Positions 43,601-52,096 of a stretch of 64,000 nt of DNA are shown here, one piece after another (positions within the stretch are counted from its first letter, which is position 1; every line of letters starts with the position of its first letter). The stretch comes from G963664115 sp965216035 (GTDB lineage Bacteria; Acidobacteriota; Terriglobia; 20CM-2-55-15), in NCBI GenBank assembly GCA_965216035.1, contig CBDCFM010000014.1, positions 124,001 through 188,000 of the forward strand. The letters run 5' to 3'. The position numbers were made by a program, and so were the translations under genes. The notes beneath the pieces are model-generated. The model saw only the letters and a list, made by a program, of their open reading frames with translations. It was not told where the DNA came from and did not search any database.

Positions 43601-43629
43601 TTCGGTCCGTCGGCACTCCGGAAATGACA

Positions 43630-43650
43630 GAGGGGGCCGAAGCCCCCTCC
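43630..43650. terminator. Strong hairpin downstream of amidohydrolase
   Basis: AGGGGGC CGAA GCCCCCT forms a 7-bp stem on a GNRA/UUCG-type tetraloop, 25 bases after the amidohydrolase stop on the minus strand. It lacks a T-run, so it may slow or end transcription without being a canonical intrinsic terminator. Confidence 0.6.
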
Positions 43651-43674
43651 GCCGTCGCGTCGATCGATTATTCG

Positions 43675-45339
43675 TTACCAGCCTTCCCCAACGTAGACGA
43701 TCCGGCCGCCCACCATCGTCATGACCGGATTGATGTCCTTGATCTCATCCGCCGGCACCGTCAGGTAGTCGCGGTCGGTCACGACCAGGTCGGCTAGATG
43801 CCCCGCCTGGATCGAGCCAATATCGTGCTCGCGGAACACGATAAAGGCGTTGCTGCGCGTATGGGCGATCAGGGCCTCTTCGCGCGTCACCGGGTGGGTG
43901 TTGACGACGTCACCGCCAACCATCTTCCCCGTCACGGCCCAGTACAGGGTCTGGAAGGGACGGTACTGATTGACCTCGAACGCGTCGGTACCGAGGCCCC
44001 ACATGATGCCGCTGTCCTGAATCTCGCGCAGCGGCGGCATCGCGTACTTCTTATCACCCCATACCCGAAGCAGCAGCCCGCCCGTAACGATCTCGCGCGG
44101 ATGCACCGCGATGCCCATGTTCAGATCACGGAGCCGTTCGACTTGATCGACCGTAACGCCTTCCATGTGCATGAGACCCCAGCGTAAGGATCTGAGCGGA
44201 ACGATCTCGTTTATCCGCTCGAACTGGCGGATCTTGCCTTCGATCGCAACCTCGGTCTGAGTGTGGATCAACGCCTGGGCACCTGTCTTTGCCACTTCGA
44301 GCGCAAGATCACTGAACAGATCCCACTGCTCCTGCGACACGGGTTCCTGGGTTGCCGAGTAGAGGTTGTCGCCACCGCCGCCCGGAATGTTCTCTCCAAG
44401 GGTGGTGTTGTCCATCCACTCGTCGCCGTCGTGCCAGGTCAGTTCCGAAAGCCCGGCGAGAAAACGCTGAGGTGCATCGGGCCCGCGCCCGGCACTCGGC
44501 CCCTGCATGCAGAAAAACCGCATGCTCTGGACACCCTCTTTCTGGAACTCGCGATAGAGATCATCCCACTGGCATGCGCCGCCTGAAGCCGTCAGACCCG
44601 CGGCGTTGAGATCGTGGAGCATCGCAAGGCTGCTGGAACGCACCACGTCCATCGGCAGGTTCGCCCGCGCCCCGTTCGGCGCGTCGATGAAGTTGGCCAT
44701 CCGCCTCACGGCGCCTGCACCCTGCGGTGCAATCTGACCCGTGGCTCTGCCGTTGGCGTCACGGTAAATCCACGGCTCGTTCATCTCTTCGAGGCCGATG
44801 GCCTCGATGGCCCGGCTGTTGATGTAGGCGTCCGAACGGGAGAATATGAGATAGACCGGATTGTCCGGCGAGTACTGGTCGAGTTCATCCCGCGTAAACG
44901 GAGACTTGTCTTCGACGAACTGGTCCGGTGACCAGCCTCCGAAGTTGAATATCCATTCGCCGTCCGGCGTCTCGTCCGCTTTTGCGCGGAGCCTGTTCAA
45001 CGCCTCTTGGCGAGACTCCACGCCGTCGATCCGCAGCTCGAGATCCCAGTACGCACCCTCCTCCATGAAGTGCGCATGATTATCGATGAAACCCGGGACG
45101 ACGGACCGCCCCTCGAGATCGATGCGCTCCGTGTTCGGTCCCGCGAGCTCGGTAATCTCGGCATTCGTACCGACCGCAACGAATCGATCTCCGCGGATCG
45201 CGATTGCCTCTGCGATCCGGAACTGATCGTCGACCGTAATGACCTTGCCATTCGTCAGGATCGTGTCCGGCGCCTGCTGGCCGTACACGACGGGAGCCGC
45301 GAGACCGGCCACGAGGATCGTAACTAGGTATCTCTTCAT
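43675..45339 (-). CDS. Exported amidohydrolase (YtcJ-type)
   Basis: Encodes 554 residues after GGAGAATTGCA. Signal peptide to about residue 21. PDTILTNGKVITVDDQFRIA and GRSVVPGFIDNHAHFMEEGA carry the first metal His motif; later HTQTEVAIEGKIRQFERIN and MWGLGTDAFEVNQYRPFQTL supply the remaining ligands, ending AGHLADLVVTDRDYLTVPAD. It is a metal-dependent amide/urea-type hydrolase of the extracytoplasmic YtcJ group. Located 75 bases after the enoyl-CoA hydratase stop and probably co-transcribed. Confidence 0.9.
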   Translation of the reverse strand: MKRYLVTILVAGLAAPVVYGQQAPDTILTNGKVITVDDQFRIAEAIAIRGDRFVAVGTNAEITELAGPNTERIDLEGRSVVPGFIDNHAHFMEEGAYWDLELRIDGVESRQEALNRLRAKADETPDGEWIFNFGGWSPDQFVEDKSPFTRDELDQYSPDNPVYLIFSRSDAYINSRAIEAIGLEEMNEPWIYRDANGRATGQIAPQGAGAVRRMANFIDAPNGARANLPMDVVRSSSLAMLHDLNAAGLTASGGACQWDDLYREFQKEGVQSMRFFCMQGPSAGRGPDAPQRFLAGLSELTWHDGDEWMDNTTLGENIPGGGGDNLYSATQEPVSQEQWDLFSDLALEVAKTGAQALIHTQTEVAIEGKIRQFERINEIVPLRSLRWGLMHMEGVTVDQVERLRDLNMGIAVHPREIVTGGLLLRVWGDKKYAMPPLREIQDSGIMWGLGTDAFEVNQYRPFQTLYWAVTGKMVGGDVVNTHPVTREEALIAHTRSNAFIVFREHDIGSIQAGHLADLVVTDRDYLTVPADEIKDINPVMTMVGGRIVYVGEGW

Positions 45340-45414
45340 TGCAATTCTCCGTTCGATGCCCAATTCCAGAACGTGAGTACCGGGCCTGTTGAAATCGTCA
45401 GCGGGACGCTACTG

Positions 45415-46275
45415 CTAGTCAATATTGTTCTTCTTGCCCTTCTTCACGTAGGCGCCGCTGTCATGGATGTTGCTGCGGCTGTGCACCGCCTTGTCCTTGG
45501 CGAGATGGCCAAACATTTGGATGCCGAAACCGCCATCGAGATCGTCGCTGATCCGCTGGCGCCACGGACGCCGGACGATCTGCGTCGTCAGACGGCGGGT
45601 GGTGCGCGGCTGGGTCATAATGTGATCGGCAATCTTGTAAGCCCGCTCTACCAGCTGGTCTTTGGGCAGTATCTCGTTGACCATGCCATATTCCAGCGCC
45701 GTTTTGGCATCGATCGCCTCGCCCGTCAGCAAAGCGTAAGCAGCACGCTTCACACCCAGCAGCTCCTCAAAACAGCTGTGGATACCGTCGCCCGGAACCG
45801 AACCGATGTCATAATGCAGATCGTAGATGACAGCGTCTTCGGCCATCAACGTAAGATCACACATCAGGCATATTTCGCTGTGGAAGCCGCAGCCGTTGAT
45901 AATGCCAATGGTCGGGATTTCCAGATCATTGACCAGAGAGCTGACATTGATGCGGCCGTCTTTGTACGCATACTCGTAAGCCCAGTACGCATTGTCTTGC
46001 CGCTCGAGCTGGAAGCCTTCTGGATCAGCCTCCATCATGAAGTCTTCGCCGGAGCCGGTGAAGATCATCACTTCGTTTTCGGGGTCGGCGCCAACGGCCT
46101 TGAACAGCAATCCCAGCGAACGGTGATTCTGGACGCTCAATTGGACCGAACCGTCCAAGGTGTGCGCCTGCGCCAGGATCACGCCATCAGAGCGACGCTC
46201 CAGCTTGTAGTGATCCTTGAAACGTTCCTTGTATTCCTCGAACTTGGGACAAACGATAAAATCTTGTTGTGACAT
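45415..46275 (-). CDS. Enoyl-CoA hydratase/isomerase family protein (oxocamphor hydrolase-like)
   Basis: Encodes 286 residues starting after AAAGGAGCAATC. KFEEYKERFKDHYKLERRSD and GVILAQAHT begin the crotonase fold; IPTIGIINGCGFHSEICLMC supplies an oxyanion-hole segment and LHYDIGSVPGDGIHSCFEEL is close to the motif of 6-oxocamphor hydrolase-type crotonases, which cleave diketones. TALEYGMVNEILPKDQLVER is standard. Acts in the cytoplasm. First cargo gene of unit 7 behind the kinase-head leader. Confidence 0.85.
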   Translation of the reverse strand: MSQQDFIVCPKFEEYKERFKDHYKLERRSDGVILAQAHTLDGSVQLSVQNHRSLGLLFKAVGADPENEVMIFTGSGEDFMMEADPEGFQLERQDNAYWAYEYAYKDGRINVSSLVNDLEIPTIGIINGCGFHSEICLMCDLTLMAEDAVIYDLHYDIGSVPGDGIHSCFEELLGVKRAAYALLTGEAIDAKTALEYGMVNEILPKDQLVERAYKIADHIMTQPRTTRRLTTQIVRRPWRQRISDDLDGGFGIQMFGHLAKDKAVHSRSNIHDSGAYVKKGKKNNID

Positions 46276-46302
46276 GATTGCTCCTTTCCATGCTCGCACT
46301 TC

Positions 46303-46344
46303 TTAATTCAACTCGTAATGAGCGATTTTCGTGCCGGGTTGCAT
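46303..46344 (-). pseudogene. Kinase N-terminal head as 13-residue leader (unit 7)
   Basis: MQPGTKIAHYELN then TAA, followed 28 bases later by the enoyl-CoA hydratase ATG with its own ribosome site. It is the shortest of the heads and probably only a leader peptide. Confidence 0.75.
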
Positions 46345-46351
46345 TCGATGG

Positions 46352-46380
46352 ATGAGACTACAGGCAGAAATTCACGTCAA
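46352..46380 (-). promoter_or_regulatory. Conserved kinase-head promoter (unit 7)
   Basis: TTGACG at about 46380-46375, 17-base spacer, TCTCAT at 46357-46352, then 7 bases to ATG at 46344. Confidence 0.6.
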
Positions 46381-46394
46381 TCAAAGAGTCACAT

Positions 46395-46500
46395 GGAAGT
46401 GTAGGGGACGATACAGGCATGTGGATTTTCGCAGGTAGCCTTGCGTTCTTCAGCGAAATCGACCTGTTCAGAGGGGCAACATCCGCGAAGATGATTTCTC
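46395..46500. repeat. Inter-unit module, subtype B (unit 7)
   Basis: GTGTAGGGGACGATACAGGC then CATGTGGATTTTCGC, and CAGCGAAATCGACCTGTTCA. Close to the copies at 48414-48510 and 55025-55120. Confidence 0.65.
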
Positions 46501-46514
46501 GAGACCTGAGGCCC

Positions 46515-46870
46515 CCATCAGTCCACCGGCACGTGTTCGAGCGACTCGCGGTGTCAGTTGAGGACGACGTTGATTCGCTGTCCTATACCGCTATCTTCCA
46601 AGTGCCGCCTGCCAGCCCGAGACCACCGTGAATGGCGCGTTGGCAACCTCGCCTTCGGCCGGTACGTTGACCAGGAAGAGTTACCCGTCATCCGAAGAAT
46701 CGTAATCATAGTCAAATCTTCCACGGCGCAGTCCATCCACGTTAAACAGAGCTTGCGGCGTCCCGTGCTGTAAGGTCTCGCCGAGAGTCATGGAAACTGC
46801 CATCAACTGGTCCATACTCCAGAAGAAGAGTTCCCTGCCGTCCTGCGGCAGATTCCAACCGCCTGATCAA
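46515..46870 (-). pseudogene. Kinase-TolB C-terminal tail (unit 8)
   Basis: On the minus strand it ends RINVVLN, stop, HRESLEHVPV, a degenerate version of the family ending. It lies beyond the TraB stop. Confidence 0.65.
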
Positions 46871-46891
46871 CTAGCGGACTGTCATAATCCA

Positions 46892-48088
46892 CTAGCCCAG
46901 CGAGCGACCGGCGATCCAGCTTCCTCCGATGATCGTCCCAAGCGTGCTTCCCAGGTTCGAGAGCACGACGACCAGTAGAATGCGACTCACCGGGTTGGTC
47001 CAGAAACCCTTGACCGTGCTGATCGATTCGGGCAGATTCTCGAGATCCTCAACCGTCGGCTTCTTGAGGATCGCTTGCGCCAGGCCCGAGACCCAGCCGG
47101 CGGCGATCATTGGGTTCAGGCTGGTAAGCGGCGCCGCCACGAAGGCGGTGAGAATGGTCAGCGGATGCGCCAACGCAAGGAGTGCACCGAGTGCGGAGAA
47201 CGTGCCGTTGACCAGCACCCAGATGGTCAACGACTCCAGCGAGTGCTGTGCTCCGCCTTTGAAGAAACCGAAAACAATCAGTCCGACGATCGCCGCAGGG
47301 ATGCCCCACTTGAGGAGCTGCGGCCAGAACGAGGGCTTGGGTTGCTGTTCAAGGGGCCCCAAGGGGGTGTCCTTCTGGATCTCCTCCAGGATGCCGGGAA
47401 CGTGGCCTGCGCCCAAGATCGCGACGACAGTCTTGCCTTCGGCGCTGCGTATCTTCTGCGACAGGTAGATGTCTCGTTCATCGATCAATGTGCCCTTGAC
47501 GGTGGGGAATTGGTTGGCCAGGAGCCCCAGCACGTCGGCAAGCTGTTCCTCCTGCTTGATCTCCTCGACGGTTTCCGCGTCGATCTTGCCGACGAAGAAC
47601 AGGCTCATCATGAGCTGTCCCATCATCCTCAGCTTGCTCCAGAACCCCAGATTGCCCCAGGTCCGGCGCAGCGTGATCTGAATATCGCGGTCGGCCAGCA
47701 CCAACGCTGCCTGCCGCTTCTTCGCCAGCCAGATTCCTTCGACCATTTCTGCGCCCGGAGTGACGCCGAGTTGCTGCGCGATGCGGCGCTGGAACGAGCT
47801 CATGATGAGAAAACTCAGGAGAAGCATGGCCTTCTTCTCGCGGATGATCTTGACGATGTTGGTTCGCTTCCACTGCTCGCGATCCATGATGCTGCGGTAG
47901 CGCGACTCGCAGAGTTCGACGCATATCGAGTCGGGATTGACGGCGTCGATGGTATCTCGAACGTCCTGAACGCTCTGCTTCGAGACGTGGGCCGTGGCGA
48001 CGAGGTAGATCTTCCGGTTGTCGAGTTCCACCTTCTTGACGCAGGCGGGGATCTCTGGCGTGGGTTTGCTGGGCTCGATTTCCGTCAT
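46892..48088 (-). CDS. TraB-family membrane protein
   Basis: Encodes 398 residues. KKVELDNRKIYLVATAHVSK then QSVQDVRDTIDAVNPDSICV holds the TraB/PrgY signature (His of TAHVS), and DSICVELCESRY the Glu. RTWGNLGFWSKLRMMGQLMM and VAILGAGHVPGILEEIQKDT carry the second conserved His (GAGHVPG). Four or more C-terminal transmembrane helices follow (about 275-395). In other bacteria such proteins inhibit pheromones or act as membrane proteases. It starts 12 bases after the stop of its kinase head. Confidence 0.9.
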   Translation of the reverse strand: MTEIEPSKPTPEIPACVKKVELDNRKIYLVATAHVSKQSVQDVRDTIDAVNPDSICVELCESRYRSIMDREQWKRTNIVKIIREKKAMLLLSFLIMSSFQRRIAQQLGVTPGAEMVEGIWLAKKRQAALVLADRDIQITLRRTWGNLGFWSKLRMMGQLMMSLFFVGKIDAETVEEIKQEEQLADVLGLLANQFPTVKGTLIDERDIYLSQKIRSAEGKTVVAILGAGHVPGILEEIQKDTPLGPLEQQPKPSFWPQLLKWGIPAAIVGLIVFGFFKGGAQHSLESLTIWVLVNGTFSALGALLALAHPLTILTAFVAAPLTSLNPMIAAGWVSGLAQAILKKPTVEDLENLPESISTVKGFWTNPVSRILLVVVLSNLGSTLGTIIGGSWIAGRSLG

Positions 48089-48099
48089 GGAGTGTCCGC

Positions 48100-48360
48100 T
48101 TATCCCTTCAAGGCCGTGCCGTCGGTTTCCTCTAGTCCATGAATGGCAGCGATATTGGGATGATTGAGGGAAGCCAGCAACTGAGCTTCACGGCGAAAAC
48201 GGGCGACACGGTCGGCGTCTTGTGCGAACTCCTCGGGTAAGACCTTGATGGCGACCTGACCGCCTAGCTTCTCGTACCTGGCCTGATACATCTCACCCAT
48301 TCCTCCCTTACCAATGAGGGACGAGATCGCGTAATGGCCAAGCTGAGTGCCGGGTTGCAT
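48100..48360 (-). pseudogene. Kinase N-terminal head (unit 8), 86 codons
   Basis: MQPGTQLGHYAISSLIGKGG then MGEMYQARYEKLGGQVAIKV, LPEEFAQDADRVARFRREAQ and LLASLNHPNIAAIHGLEETD before a short nonsense end. The Gly loop and catalytic Lys are intact but there is no HRD loop. It is the best-preserved head after unit 3. Confidence 0.85.
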
Positions 48361-48367
48361 TGGATGA

Positions 48368-48396
48368 ATAAGACTACAAGTGGGATTTCACGTCAA
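48368..48396 (-). promoter_or_regulatory. Conserved kinase-head promoter (unit 8)
   Basis: TTGACG at about 48396-48391, 17-base spacer, TCTTAT at 48373-48368, then 7 bases to ATG at 48360. Confidence 0.65.
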
Positions 48397-48409
48397 TCAA
48401 AGAGCCCCA

Positions 48410-48515
48410 TCTCCGTATCGGGGACCATACAGGCATGTGGATTGTCGTGAGCCGACCTTCAGGCGTTTTTCGGCAAAATCAACGTGTTCAGAAGGTCACC
48501 CTCCGCGAACCGGTC
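48410..48515. repeat. Inter-unit module, subtype B, with dyad (unit 8)
   Basis: GTATCGGGGACCATAC is the dyad variant at 48415-48430, followed by CATGTGGATTGTCGTGAGCC and GGCAAAATCAACGTGTTCAG. Related to 46395-46500. Confidence 0.65.
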
Positions 48516-48557
48516 TTGTCAGGACTTGGGGAGTTGTTTTCGGAACCCACAGCATCG

Positions 48558-48586
48558 TTGACGACTTTTTCCATTCTTCGTAGTAT
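48558..48586 (+). promoter_or_regulatory. sigma70-like promoter of the FAD oxidoreductase
   Basis: TTGACG, 17-base spacer, TAGTAT at 48581-48586, followed by 30 bases to the ATG at 48617. Divergent from the TraB unit. Confidence 0.65.
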
Positions 48587-49217
48587 GCACAGAGTTCTTC
48601 CTGAGGCATTCAGACCATGGCGTCACTGAATCGCGCGCTCGTTATCGGCGGCAGCATGAGCGGACTTCTGGCCGCCAGCGTACTGTCGAACCACTGTCGT
48701 GAAGTTGCTGTCTTGGAACGCGACGTCTTCCCAGCCGTCGGCGAGAACAGGAAGGGTGTTCCGCAAGGGCGACACGCTCACGCTCTGCTCGGAAGCGGTC
48801 TGAGCGTGCTTGAAGGCTTCTTTTCCGGACTGACGGAGGAACTCGTCGCCCAGGGAGGCGCCAAGACCGACATCAGCCGTGTGCGTTGGTTCGACAATGG
48901 GGGTTACCACGCTCGTTGTACTGGCCTGGAGGCCCTTCTCGTAAGTCGGCCACGACTTGAAGCTCACGTCCGACAGCGCCTGCTCGCGCTGCCAAATGTG
49001 CAAATAAGGGAAAACTGCACCGTCGAATCCCTGCTCACAGATGCTGAACAGACTAGGGTGACTGGTGTTCGCGTCATCGATAGCGGTTCACAAGAATCCC
49101 TTCAGGCCGAGCTCGTCGTGGATGCGTCCGGTCGAGGATCTAGGTCTCCGACGTGGCTAGAAGCCCTCACATACCCCAAGCCGTCAGAGGAGCGGGTTGA
49201 GATTAACGTTGGCTATA

Positions 49218-50756
49218 GGAGCCTGCGCGGCAGAAGGACCGGAATTGGGCGGATAAAGATTGAAGATAGGACATGCCACGAACCTATCGAACCTATATCC
49301 CAGAACAGAGCCTGCTGATGCCGCCGTCGCTGAGGGATTGGCTGGCCGAAGATCACCTGTCGTACTTCATATCGGATGCGGTGGACGCCATGGATTTGAG
49401 CGCGTTCGAGCAGCGGTATGGAACGGACGGACCGGGCAATCAGGCGTACGATCCGCGGATGATGGTGAAGGTGCTGATCTACGGGTACGCGACGGGAGTG
49501 TTCTCGTCGCGGAAAATCGCGGCGAAGTTGACCGACGACGTGGCGTTCCGGATGTTGGGAGCGGAGAACTTTCCCGCGCACCGGACGATCTCGGATTTTC
49601 GCAAACTGCATCTTGAGGAGTTCGGGAACCTGTTTGTGCAAGTGGTGATGATGGCGCGGGAAGCGGGACTGGTGAAGATGGGGACCGTGGCGGTGGACGG
49701 GACCAAGATGCGGGCGAATGCGGGCAAACGCAAAGCGATGAGCTATGAACGCATGAAAAAGCAGGAGACCGAATTGGGTGAACAGATTCGGGATCTGTTG
49801 AACCGGGCCACCGCGACCGATGAGGACGAAGATCAGCGTTACGGCTCCGACCGGCGCGGCGACGAACTGCCCGACGGGTTGTCGACGCGCAAGAAGCGCC
49901 TGGCCACGATCCAGGCGGCAATGAAGCGGCTCGAAGACCGTCAGATGGCCGCGGACCAGGAAGCGGGCCGGAACGGGGAAGATCACAAGCCCGGATGCGG
50001 AAAGAAGCCATACAAACGTCCGATGGGAGAACCCAAGCCGACGGCCCAGAACAACTTCACAGATCCGGAAAGCCGGATCATGAAGACCTCTACCGAAGGT
50101 TTCCAGCAATGCTACAACGCGCAGGTGGTGGTGGATTCCGAGGCCCGGATCATCGTGGCGACAACGGTGAGCGACAATGCCTCGGACGTGGGGCAGTTGA
50201 AACCCAACCTGGATGCGCTGAACGACAATCTGGGAGAGCGTCCCGCCCGCGTCCTGGCCGATGCGGGATATCGATCCGAGTCGAATCTGGGGATGTTGGA
50301 ACAACGTAAAATTGACGGGTATGTTCCGATGGGACGCGAGAAGGATCTGGCCGATGCGCCACTCCCACCCCAAGACACTGCGTTTGGCCGGATGGTGAGA
50401 AAGATGCAAACCAAGCGTGGGCGTGATCGCTACCGGGCCCGAAAGCACATCGGTGAGCCACCGTTCGGGTGGATCAAGTCGGTGCTCGGATTCCGACAGT
50501 TCAGCCTACGCGGTTTGGACAAGGTGACCGGTGAGTGGAATCTGGTCACTCTGGCGGTCAACTTACGACGAATGAACGGGATGATCGAATGGGCATAATC
50601 CGGAAAACCGGAACCCGGCAAACTCGCTACACGGCCAACTACTGGTGTCCGTACCGCTCTGAACTTGTCGTATCGGAGAAATCGATCCCTTCTCCTCCGA
50701 AGACCCTCTCAAATTCCAATGAATCCGACTTCTTCGCGCTCTGCCGCGCAGACTCC
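49218..50756 (+). mobile_element. IS1182-family insertion sequence
   Basis: 1539 bp with inverted ends: left GGAGCCTGCGCGGCAGA, right read inward GGAGTCTGCGCGGCAGA. The 4-bp palindromic target TATA is duplicated (49214-49217 and 50757-50760), as IS1182 does. Complete transposase inside. Confidence 0.95.
49273..50598 (+). CDS. IS1182-family transposase
   Basis: Encodes 441 residues. The N-terminal DUF772-type domain spans LRDWLAEDHLSYFISDAVDA to FRMLGAENFPAHRTISDFRK. The DDE core has VKMGTVAVDGTKMRANAGKR (first Asp), a long insertion with KKRLATIQAAMKRLEDRQMA, RVLADAGYRSESNLGMLEQR (second Asp) and the GEPPFGWIKSVLGFRQFSLR region near the Glu. Intact. Confidence 0.93.
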   Translation: MPRTYRTYIPEQSLLMPPSLRDWLAEDHLSYFISDAVDAMDLSAFEQRYGTDGPGNQAYDPRMMVKVLIYGYATGVFSSRKIAAKLTDDVAFRMLGAENFPAHRTISDFRKLHLEEFGNLFVQVVMMAREAGLVKMGTVAVDGTKMRANAGKRKAMSYERMKKQETELGEQIRDLLNRATATDEDEDQRYGSDRRGDELPDGLSTRKKRLATIQAAMKRLEDRQMAADQEAGRNGEDHKPGCGKKPYKRPMGEPKPTAQNNFTDPESRIMKTSTEGFQQCYNAQVVVDSEARIIVATTVSDNASDVGQLKPNLDALNDNLGERPARVLADAGYRSESNLGMLEQRKIDGYVPMGREKDLADAPLPPQDTAFGRMVRKMQTKRGRDRYRARKHIGEPPFGWIKSVLGFRQFSLRGLDKVTGEWNLVTLAVNLRRMNGMIEWA

Positions 50757-51489
50757 TATAGCACTCGCATTTATCGCCGTTCACCCGACCACCTCAATGG
50801 CGACAGGGCGATGATCCTGGCAGCAACACCACCTGGCCGACGCGGGGCAGTGATGTTGTCAATGGAGGGTGACCGCTGGATGCTCACACTCGCCGGGCTC
50901 CTGGGAGATCATCCCCCGACAGACGAAGCCGGCTCTCTTGATTTCGCAGGCACGCTGCCTGCACCGGACATCTACGACATGATCAAGAATGCAGAACCTT
51001 TGACAAGTCCGGAACCGTTCAAGTTTCCGGCCAGCGCGCGCCGTTACTATGAACGGTTAAAGAAGTTCCCGGAAGGTTATCTGGTGTTTGGGGACGGCAT
51101 ATGCAGTTTCAATCCTATCTACGGACAGGGAATGTCCGCGGCTGCGCTTCAGGCCGCAGAACTTCAGAACGCACTCACCGAGGGTTCTGACAGACTCGCT
51201 TTCCGCTTCTTTCGGAAGGCGGCGAGGGCGATCGATGGACCCTGGACTATTGCAGTCGGTGGAGACCTTCGGTATCCGGAGGTTGATGGCCCTCGGACTC
51301 CGATACTAAGATTCATCAACTGGTATCTTGGAAAGCTACATATTGGGGCACGCGCAGATCCGAAACTGACCTTCGCCTTTCAACGCGCTGCGCAGCTCTT
51401 GGACCCACCAACCAGTCTGCTAAAACCCGGCGTCGCACTACGTGTCATGCGCGGCAATCTGTTGGGTCAGCACCGACCGGTTTAGGGCA

Positions 51490-51545
51490 ATTGTCACATC
51501 TCCGGTTAGGCGACTATACAGGATCTGAATCCGCTCAGGCCCTGC
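51490..51545. repeat. Inter-unit fragment with dyad variant
   Basis: GTCACATCTCCGGTTAGGCG then ACTATACAGGATCTGAATCC, a degraded version of the dyad and module between units. It follows the FAD gene on the right. Confidence 0.5.
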
Positions 51546-51571
51546 CAACACTCCGACGTACAGGCAGGGAC

Positions 51572-51833
51572 TCAATCCACCGGCACGCGCTCGAGCAGTT
51601 CCTGGGTCCAGTTCAAGACGATGTTGATCGTATTGACCTGGGGCATCCCGTCCGTGCCGTCAGCCCTCAGCGGTTGCGTGACCATGAGGAAACTCTGTCC
51701 GTCAGGCGCAACGTCGTAAGTCCTCCGCTGGTCGGGCTCTCGCAGGTCGTACACGTCCGGAAACATGACCTCGGCAGTCCCGAGCTCGAACGTTGGTTCG
51801 ATCTCAACGGGAACCACCATCATAACGGGGCCC
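51572..51833 (-). pseudogene. Duplicate of kinase C-terminal end
   Basis: Contains MMVVPVEIEPTFELGTAEVM then DVYDLREPDQRRTYDVAPDG and QSFLMVTQPLRADGTDGMPQ, ending NTINIVLNWTQELLERVPVD. It duplicates the last 80 residues or so of the kinase at 52097, with small internal deletions (including about 38 bp corresponding to the GRARYGAARRA segment). Separated from the original by an IS3 remnant. Confidence 0.85.
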
Positions 51834-52085
51834 TGAACCACCCCGGGTTTTCCGGAGACAGTTTTAGTTGAGTCCCGCCTCGACGAGGCGGGACTGTTGC
51901 TGCTGATAGTACATCTGTTCGAATTCGGCCGGTGGTATCCCAGGAGCCGCTGCTCGTTGAACCAGGACACCCAGTCGAGAGTGGCGAACTCGACATCGTC
52001 GACTCCCTTCCACGGGCCGTCCTTTCGAATCCGGTCTACAGGCCGATCACCGATTCGGCCAGCGCGTTGTCTCCGAGGGCTCGTA
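51834..52085 (-). pseudogene. IS3-family OrfB C-terminal remnant
   Basis: On the minus strand it contains DNALAESVIGL, then GPWKGVDDVEFATLDWVSWF with NEQRLLG and QMYYQQQQSRLVEAGLN, across frame changes. The right end TGAACCACCCCGGGTTTTCC is an IS3-type terminus. A perfect hairpin AGTCCCGCCTCG/CGAGGCGGGACT sits at the end of the coding part. Confidence 0.75.
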
Positions 52086-52096
52086 CAGGCAGGGAC

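Larger units (their letters stand above)
48617..51485 (+). pseudogene. FAD-dependent oxidoreductase, split by IS1182
   Basis: The first part ends at EINVGY (49217) and the second resumes at STRIYRRSPDHLNGDRAMIL (50761). Removing 49218-50760 restores one frame of 441 residues without any change. The FAD site is ALVIGGSMSGLLAASVLSNH at the N-terminus; RADSYSTRIY-type DNA is IS. The GD motif is GYLVFGDGICSFNPIYGQGM, typical of flavoprotein monooxygenases and halogenase-like enzymes. Small-molecule hydroxylation or halogenation is likely, with the substrate unknown. It would become functional again on precise excision. Confidence 0.9.

Noticed and set aside
51850..51890. Long perfect hairpin (AGTCCCGCCTCG/CGAGGCGGGACT) as a terminator
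   Set aside because: It lies within the coding end of the IS3 OrfB remnant and has no T-run, so it is likely IS sequence and not a functional terminator.
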